This document shows, piece by piece, positions 1 to 7,525 of a stretch of 64,000 nucleotides of DNA (its first letter is position 1; every line of letters starts with the position of its first letter). The position numbers were made by a program, and so were the translations under genes. The DNA comes from Luteibacter aegosomaticola (GTDB lineage Bacteria; Pseudomonadota; Gammaproteobacteria; Xanthomonadales; Rhodanobacteraceae), in NCBI RefSeq assembly GCF_023078475.1, contig NZ_CP095741.1, positions 5,027,599-5,091,598 of the forward strand. The letters run 5' to 3'. The notes beneath the pieces are model-generated. The model was not told where the DNA came from, searched no databases, and was given only the letters and a program-made list of their open reading frames with translations.

Positions 1-175
1 CTTCATCGTTCCAGTGCCGGCGCGGCTGGTACTTGCCCGCCTGGATATGGTGGATGGGCAGCGTGCGCAGCTCGCCTTCCTGCTCGATCACCGAGGGCGC
101 GGCTTCCGGACCGGCGCCGCCGCCGAGGAGGGCATCCAGGCCACGGCCGAGGCCACGTTTTTTCGCTGCTGCCAT
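1..175 (-). CDS. parB: ParB chromosome-partitioning protein, N-terminal part (runs off the window)
   Basis: Only the first 58 codons are present; the gene continues beyond base 1. The visible protein starts MAAAKKRGLGRGLDALLGG, the usual ParB/Spo0J N-terminal box that contacts ParA, and reaches the IQAGKYQPRRHW motif that begins the ParB nuclease-like CTPase domain. ParB binds parS sites near the origin and loads the segregation complex. It lies 9 nt downstream of parA, so the two are almost certainly co-transcribed. The ATG at 175-173 follows a GGAG-like ribosome site in parA's end. Confidence 0.93.
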   Translation of the reverse strand, partial: MAAAKKRGLGRGLDALLGGGAGPEAAPSVIEQEGELRTLPIHHIQAGKYQPRRHWNDE

Positions 176-184
176 GGTGGCTCC

Positions 185-1027
185 TTAAGGCGTGGTCGGG
201 GTCGCGTCGGTGGCGTCCGCCGAGGCTTCCCCGGTTTCGGCGCTACCGGCGATGGCACCCGCCAGGGCGCGTTCGCGGCGGATGATCTCGCCGGCGAGGC
301 CAATATAGGCGATGGCGCCGCGCGAACCGCGGTCATAAAGATGGATGGGCTGGCCGTGGCTGGGCGCCTCGGCAAGGCGCACGTTGCGCGGAATGATCGA
401 GCGGAGCACCTTGTCGCCGAAGTGCGTGGTGAGCTGCGCCGAGACCTCGTTACCGAGGTTGTTGCGCACGTCGTACATGGTGCGCAGCAGGCCTTCCACT
501 TCCAGCGCCGGGTTCAGCCGCTGGCGCACGGCCGAGATGGTATCCAGCAGGCTGGAAAGGCCTTCGAGCGCGAAGTACTCGCACTGCACCGGAATCAGCA
601 CGCCATCGGCCGCCGTGAGCGCGTTAAGCGTCAGCAGGTGCAGCGAGGGCGGGCAGTCGATAAGGATGGTGTCGTAACGGTCGGCCACCTTGGCCAGCTG
701 CTCTTTCAGGCGCTGCTCGCGGGCCATGCCGTCCATGAGCTTGAGCTCGGCGGCGGTGAGGTCGCCATTGCCCGGCAGCAGGTCGTAACCGGCCTCCGTA
801 CGGACCAGCACCTCGGCGATACCGACTTCACCCAGCAGCACTTCGCAGCCGTTGGGCTTGGCTTCGTGCTTATCCACACCCGACGCCATGGTGGCGTTGC
901 CCTGCGGATCGAAGTCGACAAGCAGCACCTTACGCTTCGCGGCAGCAAGCGCCGCGGCGAGGTTCACGGAGGTGGTGGTCTTGCCGACGCCGCCCTTCTG
1001 GTTGGCGACTGCGATGATGCGGGCCAT
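185..1027 (-). CDS. parA: ParA/Soj chromosome-partitioning ATPase
   Basis: A 280-residue ParA-type P-loop ATPase that forms DNA-bound gradients used by ParB-parS to separate new origins. The deviant Walker A motif, KGGVGKTT, is at about residues 10-17. DFDPQGNAT (Walker A') and ILIDCPPSL (Walker B) follow, and the length is normal for chromosomal Soj/ParA. The C-terminal about 20 residues are a low-complexity Ala/Thr/Asp tail. It is followed after 9 nt by parB and preceded by rsmG on the same strand, a common arrangement near bacterial origins. The identification is secure. Confidence 0.96.
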   Translation of the reverse strand: MARIIAVANQKGGVGKTTTSVNLAAALAAAKRKVLLVDFDPQGNATMASGVDKHEAKPNGCEVLLGEVGIAEVLVRTEAGYDLLPGNGDLTAAELKLMDGMAREQRLKEQLAKVADRYDTILIDCPPSLHLLTLNALTAADGVLIPVQCEYFALEGLSSLLDTISAVRQRLNPALEVEGLLRTMYDVRNNLGNEVSAQLTTHFGDKVLRSIIPRNVRLAEAPSHGQPIHLYDRGSRGAIAYIGLAGEIIRRERALAGAIAGSAETGEASADATDATPTTP

Positions 1028-1114
1028 GGAAAGTCGCTAGCTACCGTGCACGGAAGGGGCGCTAGCGTAGCATCTAGCGCGTAAACCCTGCAGGCCACCC
1101 CATGCGGCCACTCC

Positions 1115-1140
1115 CGTGGGAGCGCGCTTGCACGCGATTG
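1115..1140. repeat. Half copy of the GTAGGAGCGCGC palindromic repeat (type A)
   Basis: The stretch GGGAGCGCGCTTGCACGCGAT resembles the left arm of the repeat seen many times elsewhere in the window, with two or three substitutions. It sits in the 128-nt space between rsmG and parA, where it could form a small hairpin in the transcript. It is the most diverged copy found. Confidence 0.6.
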
Positions 1141-1155
1141 CGCCAGCGCCGACGC

Positions 1156-1785
1156 TCAATCGCGCCGGATAACGACCAGATGCCGCTCGCCGTCGACCCC
1201 CGGCACGGAAAGCGTATGGATAGCCTCCACCGAGAAGCCCGCCGGCACGCCCGCCAGCTCGTCCTCGGGATGCTTCCCCTTCATCGCCAGCCAGGTTCCG
1301 CCCGGCGCCAGCAGGTGCCCACCCCAGCCGAGCATGTCGGCCAGTGAGGCAAACGCGCGGGCGGTGATGCACTCGAAGGTGCCTTCCACGTCTTCCACCC
1401 GGCTCTGCAGCGCCTTCGCGTTGCCCAGCTTCAACGAACGGATGGCCTCGCGCAGGAAGCGCACCTTCTTCCCGTTCGAATCCACCATCAGCACTTCGCG
1501 CGCCGGTTCGGCGATCGACAGCGGGATGCCGGGCAGGCCGGGGCCCGTGCCCAGGTCGGCCAGCGAACGGCCATGTACGTAGGGAAGGATGGCCAGGGAA
1601 TCGAGCAGATGGAGATTGATCTGAGCCCGGTCCTCGCGGATCGCGGTGAGGTTGTAGGCCGAATTCCAGCGCTCGAGCAGCTCGCGGTAATCGAGCAGGC
1701 GCTCCACGGCGCCTTCGGGCAGGGTCACGTCGAGCTGGGCAATGCCGCGTTCGAGCAGGGATTTGAGGTCGTCGCGGGCAGTCAT
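1156..1785 (-). CDS. rsmG: 16S rRNA (guanine-527-N7)-methyltransferase RsmG
   Basis: RsmG (GidB) puts the m7G mark on G527 of 16S rRNA using S-adenosylmethionine. The protein shows ERWNSAYNLTAIRE near the N-terminus, then the SAM-binding motif LADLGTGPGLPGIPL, then VDSNGKKVRFLREA, all RsmG signatures. The open frame extends 31 codons further upstream, but ATG 1785 gives a 209-residue protein of normal family length and avoids an unlikely N-terminal extension. It precedes parA and parB on the same strand. mnmG (gidA), often a neighbour, is not in the window. Confidence 0.94.
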   Translation of the reverse strand: MTARDDLKSLLERGIAQLDVTLPEGAVERLLDYRELLERWNSAYNLTAIREDRAQINLHLLDSLAILPYVHGRSLADLGTGPGLPGIPLSIAEPAREVLMVDSNGKKVRFLREAIRSLKLGNAKALQSRVEDVEGTFECITARAFASLADMLGWGGHLLAPGGTWLAMKGKHPEDELAGVPAGFSVEAIHTLSVPGVDGERHLVVIRRD

Positions 1786-1904
1786 GGCCTGAACATCGTC
1801 TACGAAGCGGAAATTATCGCCGTAAGCAGCCGGGCACACCACGACCCACACGAAGCTTAAATGAGCTATATTGAACACTCAAATGGCTTACGGAGCTGGC
1901 AACC

Positions 1905-2426
1905 ATGGCCGAGAGCGAGAAGAAAGGCACGAAGACCCGGGCGCGTCGCGTTCGGAGCGTCGCTGATAGCAGCCCGATGTACCGGCTGAACATCGAGTAC
2001 CGCTCGATCGCCCTGAGTTCGCCAAGCGAAAAGTCGACCATGGTCCGGAAGGGCCTGTCGCCCGCGTTCGTGAAGCAGATGGCTCATGACCTGGCCATTG
2101 ATCAATCGGTGCTCACCGATTCGATGGGCATCGCACGCAGCACGTTTACCCGCAAGGCAAAGAACCACGAAGCGCTGTCGAGCGGGGAAAGCGCCGTAGC
2201 GCTCGGTCTGGCGCGCATCGTCGGCGAAATTGAGCGCATTCTCGCTGAAAGTGGCGACCCGGAGCAGCTGAAGGACTTTGACACCGCCGAGTGGGTGGGC
2301 GTCTGGCTGCGCGAACCGGTCGCCGCGCTGGGCGGGCACCCTCCGCTCGATTTCATGGATAACCCGTACGGGCAGGAGACGGTCCTGCAGCTGGTCGGGC
2401 AGATGCAGTCCGGGGCGTTTGCGTGA
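1905..2426 (+). CDS. Xre/MbcA/ParS-type antitoxin of a RES-domain toxin-antitoxin pair
   Basis: A 173-residue protein with an N-terminal basic tail, a central helix-turn-helix-like segment (AIDQSVLTDSMGIARSTFTR, about residues 66-85) and a C-terminal DUF2384-type toxin-binding domain (EWVGVWLREPVAALGGHPPLDFM, ending QETVLQLVGQMQSG). In this family the antitoxin binds and blocks the RES toxin and usually represses its own promoter. The ATG at 1905 has GGAG about 10 nt upstream. Its stop overlaps the toxin start (GTGA), the usual sign of translational coupling. Family assignment is from motifs. Confidence 0.88.
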   Translation: MAESEKKGTKTRARRVRSVADSSPMYRLNIEYRSIALSSPSEKSTMVRKGLSPAFVKQMAHDLAIDQSVLTDSMGIARSTFTRKAKNHEALSSGESAVALGLARIVGEIERILAESGDPEQLKDFDTAEWVGVWLREPVAALGGHPPLDFMDNPYGQETVLQLVGQMQSGAFA

Positions 2427-2902
2427 CGGTGTTCCTGTGGCGGATCGCCACCGAGGCCGCCGCATATACAGCTGACGATATGACCGGCAAGGGTGCCGAA
2501 CTCACCGGCGGCCGCTGGAACCAGAAAGGCACGCCAATGGTGTACGCGGCTACGTCGCTCGCCCTGGCCGCGCTCGAGGTGGTGGTCCACCTGCCCCGCG
2601 CACCCATACCGCTCAACCGCTACATCATCCGGATCGCCGTGCCCGATCCGGTATGGGATGCCCGCGAAGCGATTAACCAGGATACGGCTCCCGCTGGCTG
2701 GGATGCCGAACCGGCTGGCCTGACGGCGCGACGCTTTGGCGAAGACTGGATCAAGCGCGGCAGCAGCTGCCTGCACGCCGTGCCCTCGGTGGTCGTGCCA
2801 CTCGAGCAGAACATCCTCATCAATCCATTGCACGCTCACGCCGATCAGCTGAAAGCCGAGAACCTGGGCAAGTTCACGTTCGATGCGCGCATCCGGCCGT
2901 GA
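2423..2902 (+). CDS. RES-domain toxin (NAD+-degrading)
   Basis: A 159-residue RES-domain protein, the toxin partner of the gene just before it. Proteins of this family degrade NAD+ when freed from the antitoxin. The three residues that name the family can be placed: Arg31 in GGRWN, Glu52 in AALEVVVH, and a Ser in HAVPSVVVP near residue 122. The C-terminal end LEQNILINPLH is also typical. Translation starts at GTG 2423, overlapping the antitoxin stop by 4 nt. The frame is intact with all signature residues, so it is probably active. Its position between rsmG and unrelated genes fits a mobile or recently inserted module. Confidence 0.9.
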   Translation: MTVFLWRIATEAAAYTADDMTGKGAELTGGRWNQKGTPMVYAATSLALAALEVVVHLPRAPIPLNRYIIRIAVPDPVWDAREAINQDTAPAGWDAEPAGLTARRFGEDWIKRGSSCLHAVPSVVVPLEQNILINPLHAHADQLKAENLGKFTFDARIRP

Positions 2903-2910
2903 CATAAAAA

Positions 2911-2932
2911 AAGGCGACGTTGCCGTCGCCTT
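2911..2932 (-). terminator. Rho-independent terminator for the band-7 gene
   Basis: Perfect 9-bp stem AAGGCGACG/CGTCGCCTT with a TTGC loop. On the minus strand it is followed by a run of T, so it should end transcription of the gene at 2967-3401. It lies 8 nt after the toxin stop and could also slow plus-strand transcription, but there is no T-run on that side. Confidence 0.8.
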
Positions 2933-2966
2933 CTAAAAAACGCACACGCGTTCTCTTCTTATGTGC

Positions 2967-3401
2967 TTAAGCCGCGTCGAGCTCGACACGGGTAACCAGC
3001 ATGCCGCGGGCGCGAAGCGAGCCATTCACGGCGTGCTTGAGCTGGGTGCCGACCGCGCGGCGATCCGCGGCGTGGGCCGTGGCGGAATCGCGCAGGGCGG
3101 CAACAACGTTGCTGCGGATGAGTTCCGGGGCTTCATCGATCACCGGATCGGCCGCTTCCGGCTCGAGCACCTGCCAATAGACAGTGCCACCCTCGAAGCG
3201 CAGCACCTGGCCGCCGAGGTCGATCTTGTGGGTAATGCGATCGAGGAAGGGCAGCACCACGTGGGTGCCGGCCGACAGGAGGGCGGGGCTACGACCGATG
3301 CGACGCACGCTGAAGACCTGTCCTTCCGGCACACGCTTGAACGAGGCGACCGTGAGGACGCTGGCGACAAGGACGGTGCTGAGGAGGGCGATAGTCAACA
3401 T
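2967..3401 (-). CDS. Short SPFH/band-7-like membrane protein
   Basis: A 144-residue protein with one N-terminal membrane helix (LTIALLSTVLVASVLTVA) followed by a sequence like the start of band-7/stomatin domains: VPEGQVFSVRRIGRSPALLSAGTHVVLPFLDRI. The central part continues with a beta-rich segment and a helix (ELIRSNVVAALRDSATAHAADRRAVG). Full SPFH proteins are usually about 250-300 residues and carry a long coiled coil, which is absent. The frame is intact with its own terminator, so this appears to be a natural mini-protein rather than a broken gene. Its role is unknown; family placement is by motif only. Confidence 0.7.
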   Translation of the reverse strand: MLTIALLSTVLVASVLTVASFKRVPEGQVFSVRRIGRSPALLSAGTHVVLPFLDRITHKIDLGGQVLRFEGGTVYWQVLEPEAADPVIDEAPELIRSNVVAALRDSATAHAADRRAVGTQLKHAVNGSLRARGMLVTRVELDAA

Positions 3402-3476
3402 GGCATTTACATCAAGTAGTTACGCTGTTTTCCTGTCTCGCGGCGCACCGAGATCGCGCACCACGCTGATCGAATG

Positions 3477-3528
3477 AGGGGTTAACTCTAAACTAACGAG
3501 AGGGGTTAACGCTAGTTTTACCAAACCC
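3477..3528. promoter_or_regulatory. Direct repeats and inverted repeat upstream of the band-7 gene
   Basis: AGGGGTTAAC occurs at 3477-3486 and again at 3501-3510, 24 nt apart, near two helical turns. An overlapping imperfect inverted repeat, AAACTAACG...CGCTAGTTT, spans about 3490-3528. The spacing and symmetry suggest a protein binding site that controls the band-7 gene, whose start is at 3401. The regulator is not known. This and the Fur box are the only structure seen in the 291-nt gap 3402-3693. Confidence 0.4.
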
Positions 3529-3654
3529 CCATATTCAGTTAGCGGATGGGTTGGTCAAAACTTGAGCGCTGGGCATTTTTTGACCAGCCAGCGTGTGAGC
3601 CAGCCGGAAAGCGGCATGGCGCGGGGCCAACGGGTTTGACCCGCCAGCGGCAAA

Positions 3655-3669
3655 TGATAACAATTATCA
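3655..3669. promoter_or_regulatory. Fur box (iron-responsive operator)
   Basis: TGATAACAATTATCA is a perfect 6-3-6 inverted repeat (TGATAA-CAA-TTATCA), close to the Fur core GATAATGATAATCATTATC. It lies 24 nt before the start codon at 3694, where a bound Fur repressor would block transcription. The three genes downstream belong to families that travel with ferric siderophore receptors, which agrees with iron control. Confidence 0.8.
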
Positions 3670-3693
3670 ATAACTCACCCGACCGGTCGCGCC

Positions 3694-3963
3694 ATGAATG
3701 TCCTTGGCTGCCTGCTGGCGTTCGCCGCCATGGCGCTCGCTTACCTTTCCTCCCGCAACCAGCGCGCGCTGGCGCGGCCGCTGGGCCGTGGCGGCAAGCT
3801 GGTAGCGGCGGTGCTGACGGTGCTGGCCCTGGTCTGCTGGGTGGCCGGTGAAACCACGCTTCCGGGAATTTTCTCAACGCTGACCGCCCTGATGTTCGGC
3901 GCGGTGGTGTTCCCCTACGTGCTCTGGCTCCTGAAACCGGCAGCCGAACGGAAACCCCGCTGA
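3694..3963 (+). CDS. DUF3325-like small membrane protein, iron-uptake associated
   Basis: An 89-residue protein with three hydrophobic segments (about 3-20, 32-51 and 58-80) and a short basic tail. The layout MNVLGCLLAFAAMALAYLSS followed by a short basic loop matches the DUF3325 family, whose genes sit with PepSY-domain and DUF3649 genes next to siderophore receptors in many proteobacteria. The exact biochemical role is not known. It is the first gene after the Fur box and overlaps the next gene by 1 nt (TGATG). Confidence 0.72.
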   Translation: MNVLGCLLAFAAMALAYLSSRNQRALARPLGRGGKLVAAVLTVLALVCWVAGETTLPGIFSTLTALMFGAVVFPYVLWLLKPAAERKPR

Positions 3964-4226
3964 TGCTTGCCAAGACCTTCGCCGGAATTCTCTTGGGCTT
4001 GCCGCTGTGCATGGCCATCGTCGGGCTGGGTGCCTACCTGTGGCCAGGGTCGACCGAGTCCGTGCTGATCCCCTGGCTCGCGGGGTTCTTCCCGCTATGG
4101 ACGGTGGTGATCGCCGCTACTTATATGTTCCGCACCGGGGTGAGGGCATGGGCCTGGCTGGCCATCGCCAACGTGGGCGCGTTTGCCGCGCTGTTCCTCG
4201 CCAAGCACACCCTGCCCGGTATCTGA
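3963..4226 (+). CDS. DUF3649-like iron-uptake membrane protein
   Basis: An 87-residue protein with three membrane segments. The segment YMFRTGVRAWAWLA resembles the FAARS-x-x-RAW-x-GL signature of DUF3649 proteins, which accompany PepSY and DUF3325 genes in siderophore loci. It overlaps the previous gene by 1 nt and is 3 nt before the PepSY gene, so the three form one operon. Function is inferred only from family company and the Fur box. Confidence 0.68.
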   Translation: MLAKTFAGILLGLPLCMAIVGLGAYLWPGSTESVLIPWLAGFFPLWTVVIAATYMFRTGVRAWAWLAIANVGAFAALFLAKHTLPGI

Positions 4227-4229
4227 GCC

Positions 4230-5852
4230 ATGAAGTCCAGCACCCTCCGCACCTTCACCACCGTGCACACCTGGACGGGCCTGCTCGCCGGCTTCGCGCT
4301 GTTCATCGCGTTCTACGCGGGCGCGATCACCATGTTCCATGACCCGATTGATGTCTGGGCCCTCCCGAAGGCCGAGCTGGCCGATGCGCAGGTGATGGAC
4401 AAGGCCGGCGCGATGATGGCCGACATCGTGGCGAAGCACCCGGCGGCGCGCGAATCGATCGGCGTCACCTATGCGGCGGGCCATCCCTCGCACGAGGTGT
4501 CGGCGTACTGGATGGAGAAGGATGGCACCTGGATGACCCAGGCCATCGACGATGCCGGTGCGCACGATGCGGAAGATCACGAGCACGGCCTCGCCGACTT
4601 CGTCTACGAACTGCATTACGACCTCGGCATTCCCGAGATCGGCATCTACCTCATGGGTATCGTCAGCGTCATCTATGGCCTGGCCCTGCTCACCGGCGTG
4701 CTGATCCACCTGCCGAACCTGCTGCGCGAACTGTTCGCCCTACGCCCGGGTCACAACCTGAAACGCTTGTGGCAGGACGCCCACAACGTCATCGGCATCC
4801 TTAGCCTGCCCTTCCACATCATCTTTGCCGTGACCGGCGCCTTGCTCTGCCTCACCCTGGTGGCGCTGATGGCGTTCAATACGGTGATCTTCGACGGCAA
4901 GCTGATGAGTGCGTTTGAACGCATGACTAGTGCGCTGCCGGATACGGCGGCGATGACCGCGGCCGCGCCGAAGAGTGACGGCACGGTGCCGATGCTCGCA
5001 CCGGCCGAACTTGGCGCCATCGCACGGAAGGCGGCGATCGCCGCCGGTGCCGCCAACTTCGAACCTGATTACATGCGCTACGTGCACTACGGCCAGCCGG
5101 GCGCGGCGGCGGAAGTGCGCGGCACCTCGGAAAAAACCCTCGGCGAGTACGGCATGGTCGCGCTCGATGCGAGCACCGGCCGCATCATCAACATGCAGCT
5201 CACCGGCGCGCGCGATGCGAACCATGCGACGTACTCGGCGATCTTCGGCCTGCACTTCGGCACGTTCGGCAGCCTCTCGCTCCGCTGGCTCTATTTCGTC
5301 CTGGGGCTGGCCGGCGCCTTCCTGTTTTATTCGGGCAACCTGCTCTACATCGAAACCCGACGTAAGCGCCGCCAGGCCGAGCAGCCGATGAAGGTGCGCG
5401 CGATGGCGACAGCCACGGTCGGTGTCTGCCTCGGCACCTGCTTCGCCATCTCGGTGATGTTCATCGCCAATCACCTCGCGCCGTACCTGGGCGCCGAACC
5501 TACCCATGTCGTGCAACCGGTCTGTTTCATCACCTTCTTCGCCGCCATCGCCTGGACGTTCTGGCGGCGGCCGGCCAAGGCCGCTGTGGACCTGTTGTGG
5601 GCCACGGCGGTGACATCGGTCGCGGTGGGTGTACTCGACATCGCGCTGCACGGCGAACGGCTGAGCCGCACCCTGGCAGAGGGCCGTTACGAGGTACTCG
5701 GCGTCGATCTGGTGGCCATGGCGATGGGCGCGGGCTTCGGCTGGCTGGCCGTGGCGACGCGGCGGCGGGCGGTCGCGGGGGATCCGTGCAGCGTCTGGGC
5801 AGCGAAAGCACCGCGCGCACGCGGGTCGACGACAGCCGTGCCCGAAGGCTGA
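4230..5852 (+). CDS. PepSY-associated transmembrane protein, probable ferric-siderophore reductase
   Basis: A 540-residue inner-membrane protein with the PepSY_TM layout: an N-terminal helix (TVHTWTGLLAGFALFIAFYA), a long periplasmic PepSY-like region, a second helix pair near residues 145-215, another helix near 355-375 and four C-terminal helices. Family members (PiuB/FoxB-like) are thought to take part in reduction of ferric siderophores at the inner membrane. His residues in HTWTG, HNVIG and FHIIFAV may bind haem. It closes the Fur-box operon. No TonB receptor is adjacent, unlike most such loci. Substrate is unknown. Confidence 0.82.
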   Translation: MKSSTLRTFTTVHTWTGLLAGFALFIAFYAGAITMFHDPIDVWALPKAELADAQVMDKAGAMMADIVAKHPAARESIGVTYAAGHPSHEVSAYWMEKDGTWMTQAIDDAGAHDAEDHEHGLADFVYELHYDLGIPEIGIYLMGIVSVIYGLALLTGVLIHLPNLLRELFALRPGHNLKRLWQDAHNVIGILSLPFHIIFAVTGALLCLTLVALMAFNTVIFDGKLMSAFERMTSALPDTAAMTAAAPKSDGTVPMLAPAELGAIARKAAIAAGAANFEPDYMRYVHYGQPGAAAEVRGTSEKTLGEYGMVALDASTGRIINMQLTGARDANHATYSAIFGLHFGTFGSLSLRWLYFVLGLAGAFLFYSGNLLYIETRRKRRQAEQPMKVRAMATATVGVCLGTCFAISVMFIANHLAPYLGAEPTHVVQPVCFITFFAAIAWTFWRRPAKAAVDLLWATAVTSVAVGVLDIALHGERLSRTLAEGRYEVLGVDLVAMAMGAGFGWLAVATRRRAVAGDPCSVWAAKAPRARGSTTAVPEG

Positions 5853-5855
5853 TCG

Positions 5856-6632
5856 CTACGGGCCCGCCTTTTGGCGACTGGATGGGCACGGCCCCTGCGC
5901 CGTCGTGTGCGACGCGAACACGGCATCACGCAATCGCTTGTCCGACTCGGGCATGTCGATGGCGAAGGTATAGAGCTCTCCATTTTCTATACCGACAAAG
6001 TTCATCCACGCATGCACCAGCGGGGAATCCTTCTCAACGTAATCGTAGATGGCCGTGCAGGCATCAGGGTGCGAGAGACGGACCACGTGCTCCCGCATCG
6101 CAAAACGCTGTCCTGGCTGAGCCATGTCATTGGCCAGCATTTCCTTGCGCACGTGCGGAAAGAACGGCGCGGCCTCCTCCATCGCGCTCCACGCGCTTAA
6201 AACCATCCCGTCAAACAGCCAACCATGTGCCGAACCACCGGGCGCATCGAACTCGATACCCATCGTGCTATTGCTGGTCAGCATAACCATGCTGGGCCGC
6301 CACCCGCGCGGCATCAACGCCCAGGCTCCCGTGAAGACGAGCATGAGCCGGTCGCGCAAATCGGGGGGGATAGTGATATCGACCGGCGTCGGCGGACCTA
6401 CCTCCTGCCAGTTTCCATCGGTATCCCGGTAACCGAGGCGGTAGGCCGGCATGTCGGTGATGGGTTGCCCGGAAGCGTCCACCGCTACCACGGGCGTCAT
6501 CCTGAAATCATGGCCATTCACGAAATCGCCACGATGCGCGGGGCCAGGTATGTCGTGCAGTTCGCCGGCCGTAGCGCTGGCGAGAAACAAAAAAGAAACA
6601 ACACCCACCCACCACCTGTGGTGCGCCGGCAT
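5856..6632 (-). CDS. Secreted protein of unknown function
   Basis: A 258-residue protein with a signal peptide (VGVVSFLFLASATAGE, cleavage near residue 25). ATG 6632 was chosen over the upstream GTG at 6659 because AGGGGA lies about 8 nt before it. The mature part has a beta-rich region with LMLVFTGAWALMPRGW and STMGIEFDAPGGSAHGWLFDG, then a helical C-terminal half. It could belong to the DUF4850 group, but I do not recognise it with confidence. It converges on the PepSY gene with only 3 nt between stops and is divergent from the GNAT at 6722. Confidence 0.6.
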   Translation of the reverse strand: MPAHHRWWVGVVSFLFLASATAGELHDIPGPAHRGDFVNGHDFRMTPVVAVDASGQPITDMPAYRLGYRDTDGNWQEVGPPTPVDITIPPDLRDRLMLVFTGAWALMPRGWRPSMVMLTSNSTMGIEFDAPGGSAHGWLFDGMVLSAWSAMEEAAPFFPHVRKEMLANDMAQPGQRFAMREHVVRLSHPDACTAIYDYVEKDSPLVHAWMNFVGIENGELYTFAIDMPESDKRLRDAVFASHTTAQGPCPSSRQKAGP

Positions 6633-6721
6633 GATCCATCCCCTGTGAGCCTGCGGCACTATACGCCGCGGCGGTTACAATGCAGAAGCCACGCACGGTG
6701 TGCGACTGATCGAGGAGGTGG

Positions 6722-7471
6722 ATGGTGAGCGACCCGGGCAACGAACCGCACGCAGAGCTTTCCACCCCGATCTGGCAGGCGCTGGGCACGCGGCAGGCGC
6801 ACCTTGGCGAAGCCAACGTGCTGGCCCGGCGCTATCAGGCGGATGTGGCACCTTTCGCCGCCGTCGCGGAGGAGCTGCCGGAAGCTTTCGATGCCCTCGC
6901 CGAGCTGATGCGCCCGGGCGAGATCGCCGCCGTCCTCTCGCGCGAGCCACTCGCCCTGCCACCCGGCCTGCGCTCCACACCGCTAGGTGCCGTGCACCAG
7001 ATGGTCGCCGAGTCGCGCATTGATCCGGCCGCAGGCTTCGGCGCGGGGATCCTTGAGCTGACCGACGCCGATGTCGACGACATGCTCGCACTCACCCAGC
7101 TAACCAAACCTGGTCCCTTCGCTCGCCGCACTAACGCGATGGGCCGGTATATCGGGCTACGTGAAGAGGGGAAGCTCATCGCCATGGCCGGCGAACGCAT
7201 GCGCGTGCCTGGCTATACCGAGGTGAGCGCGGTCTGCGTGGACCCGGCCCAGCGCGGGCGCGGCCTCGCCGCCCTGCTTATCAACGTGCTACGCGACGAG
7301 ATCGAACGCCGCGGCGAGATCCCGTTCCTGCACGTGTTCGGCGGCAACCAGTCGGCCATCGCCCTTTACGAACGCCTCGGCTTCCGCCTGAGCCGCGTCT
7401 TCATGCTTAACCAGGTATCGCGCGCTGGCGACGCCGTCGGTGCCACGACAGCGCCGCTCCACGCGGACTGA
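6722..7471 (+). CDS. GNAT-family N-acetyltransferase
   Basis: A 249-residue protein whose C-terminal half (about 110-235) is a GNAT domain. The acetyl-CoA loop is visible as VCVDPAQRGRGLAALLINVL, followed by the last-strand pattern HVFGGNQSAIALYERLGFRLSR. The N-terminal 100 residues look like the degenerate GNAT-like half of FR47-type proteins. The ATG is preceded by GAGGAGGTG, an excellent ribosome site. The acceptor molecule cannot be inferred from sequence. The M14 peptidase gene follows after 54 nt. Confidence 0.85.
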   Translation: MVSDPGNEPHAELSTPIWQALGTRQAHLGEANVLARRYQADVAPFAAVAEELPEAFDALAELMRPGEIAAVLSREPLALPPGLRSTPLGAVHQMVAESRIDPAAGFGAGILELTDADVDDMLALTQLTKPGPFARRTNAMGRYIGLREEGKLIAMAGERMRVPGYTEVSAVCVDPAQRGRGLAALLINVLRDEIERRGEIPFLHVFGGNQSAIALYERLGFRLSRVFMLNQVSRAGDAVGATTAPLHAD

Positions 7472-7525
7472 GACTTCCCTCCGGCGTATACAATCGGGCC
7501 TTCCGCAGCCGTAGAAGCCAACGCC

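Noticed and set aside
14..1084. A 356-codon plus-strand frame opposite parA and parB
   Set aside because: Antisense to clear ParA/ParB sequences; no family and no credible start.
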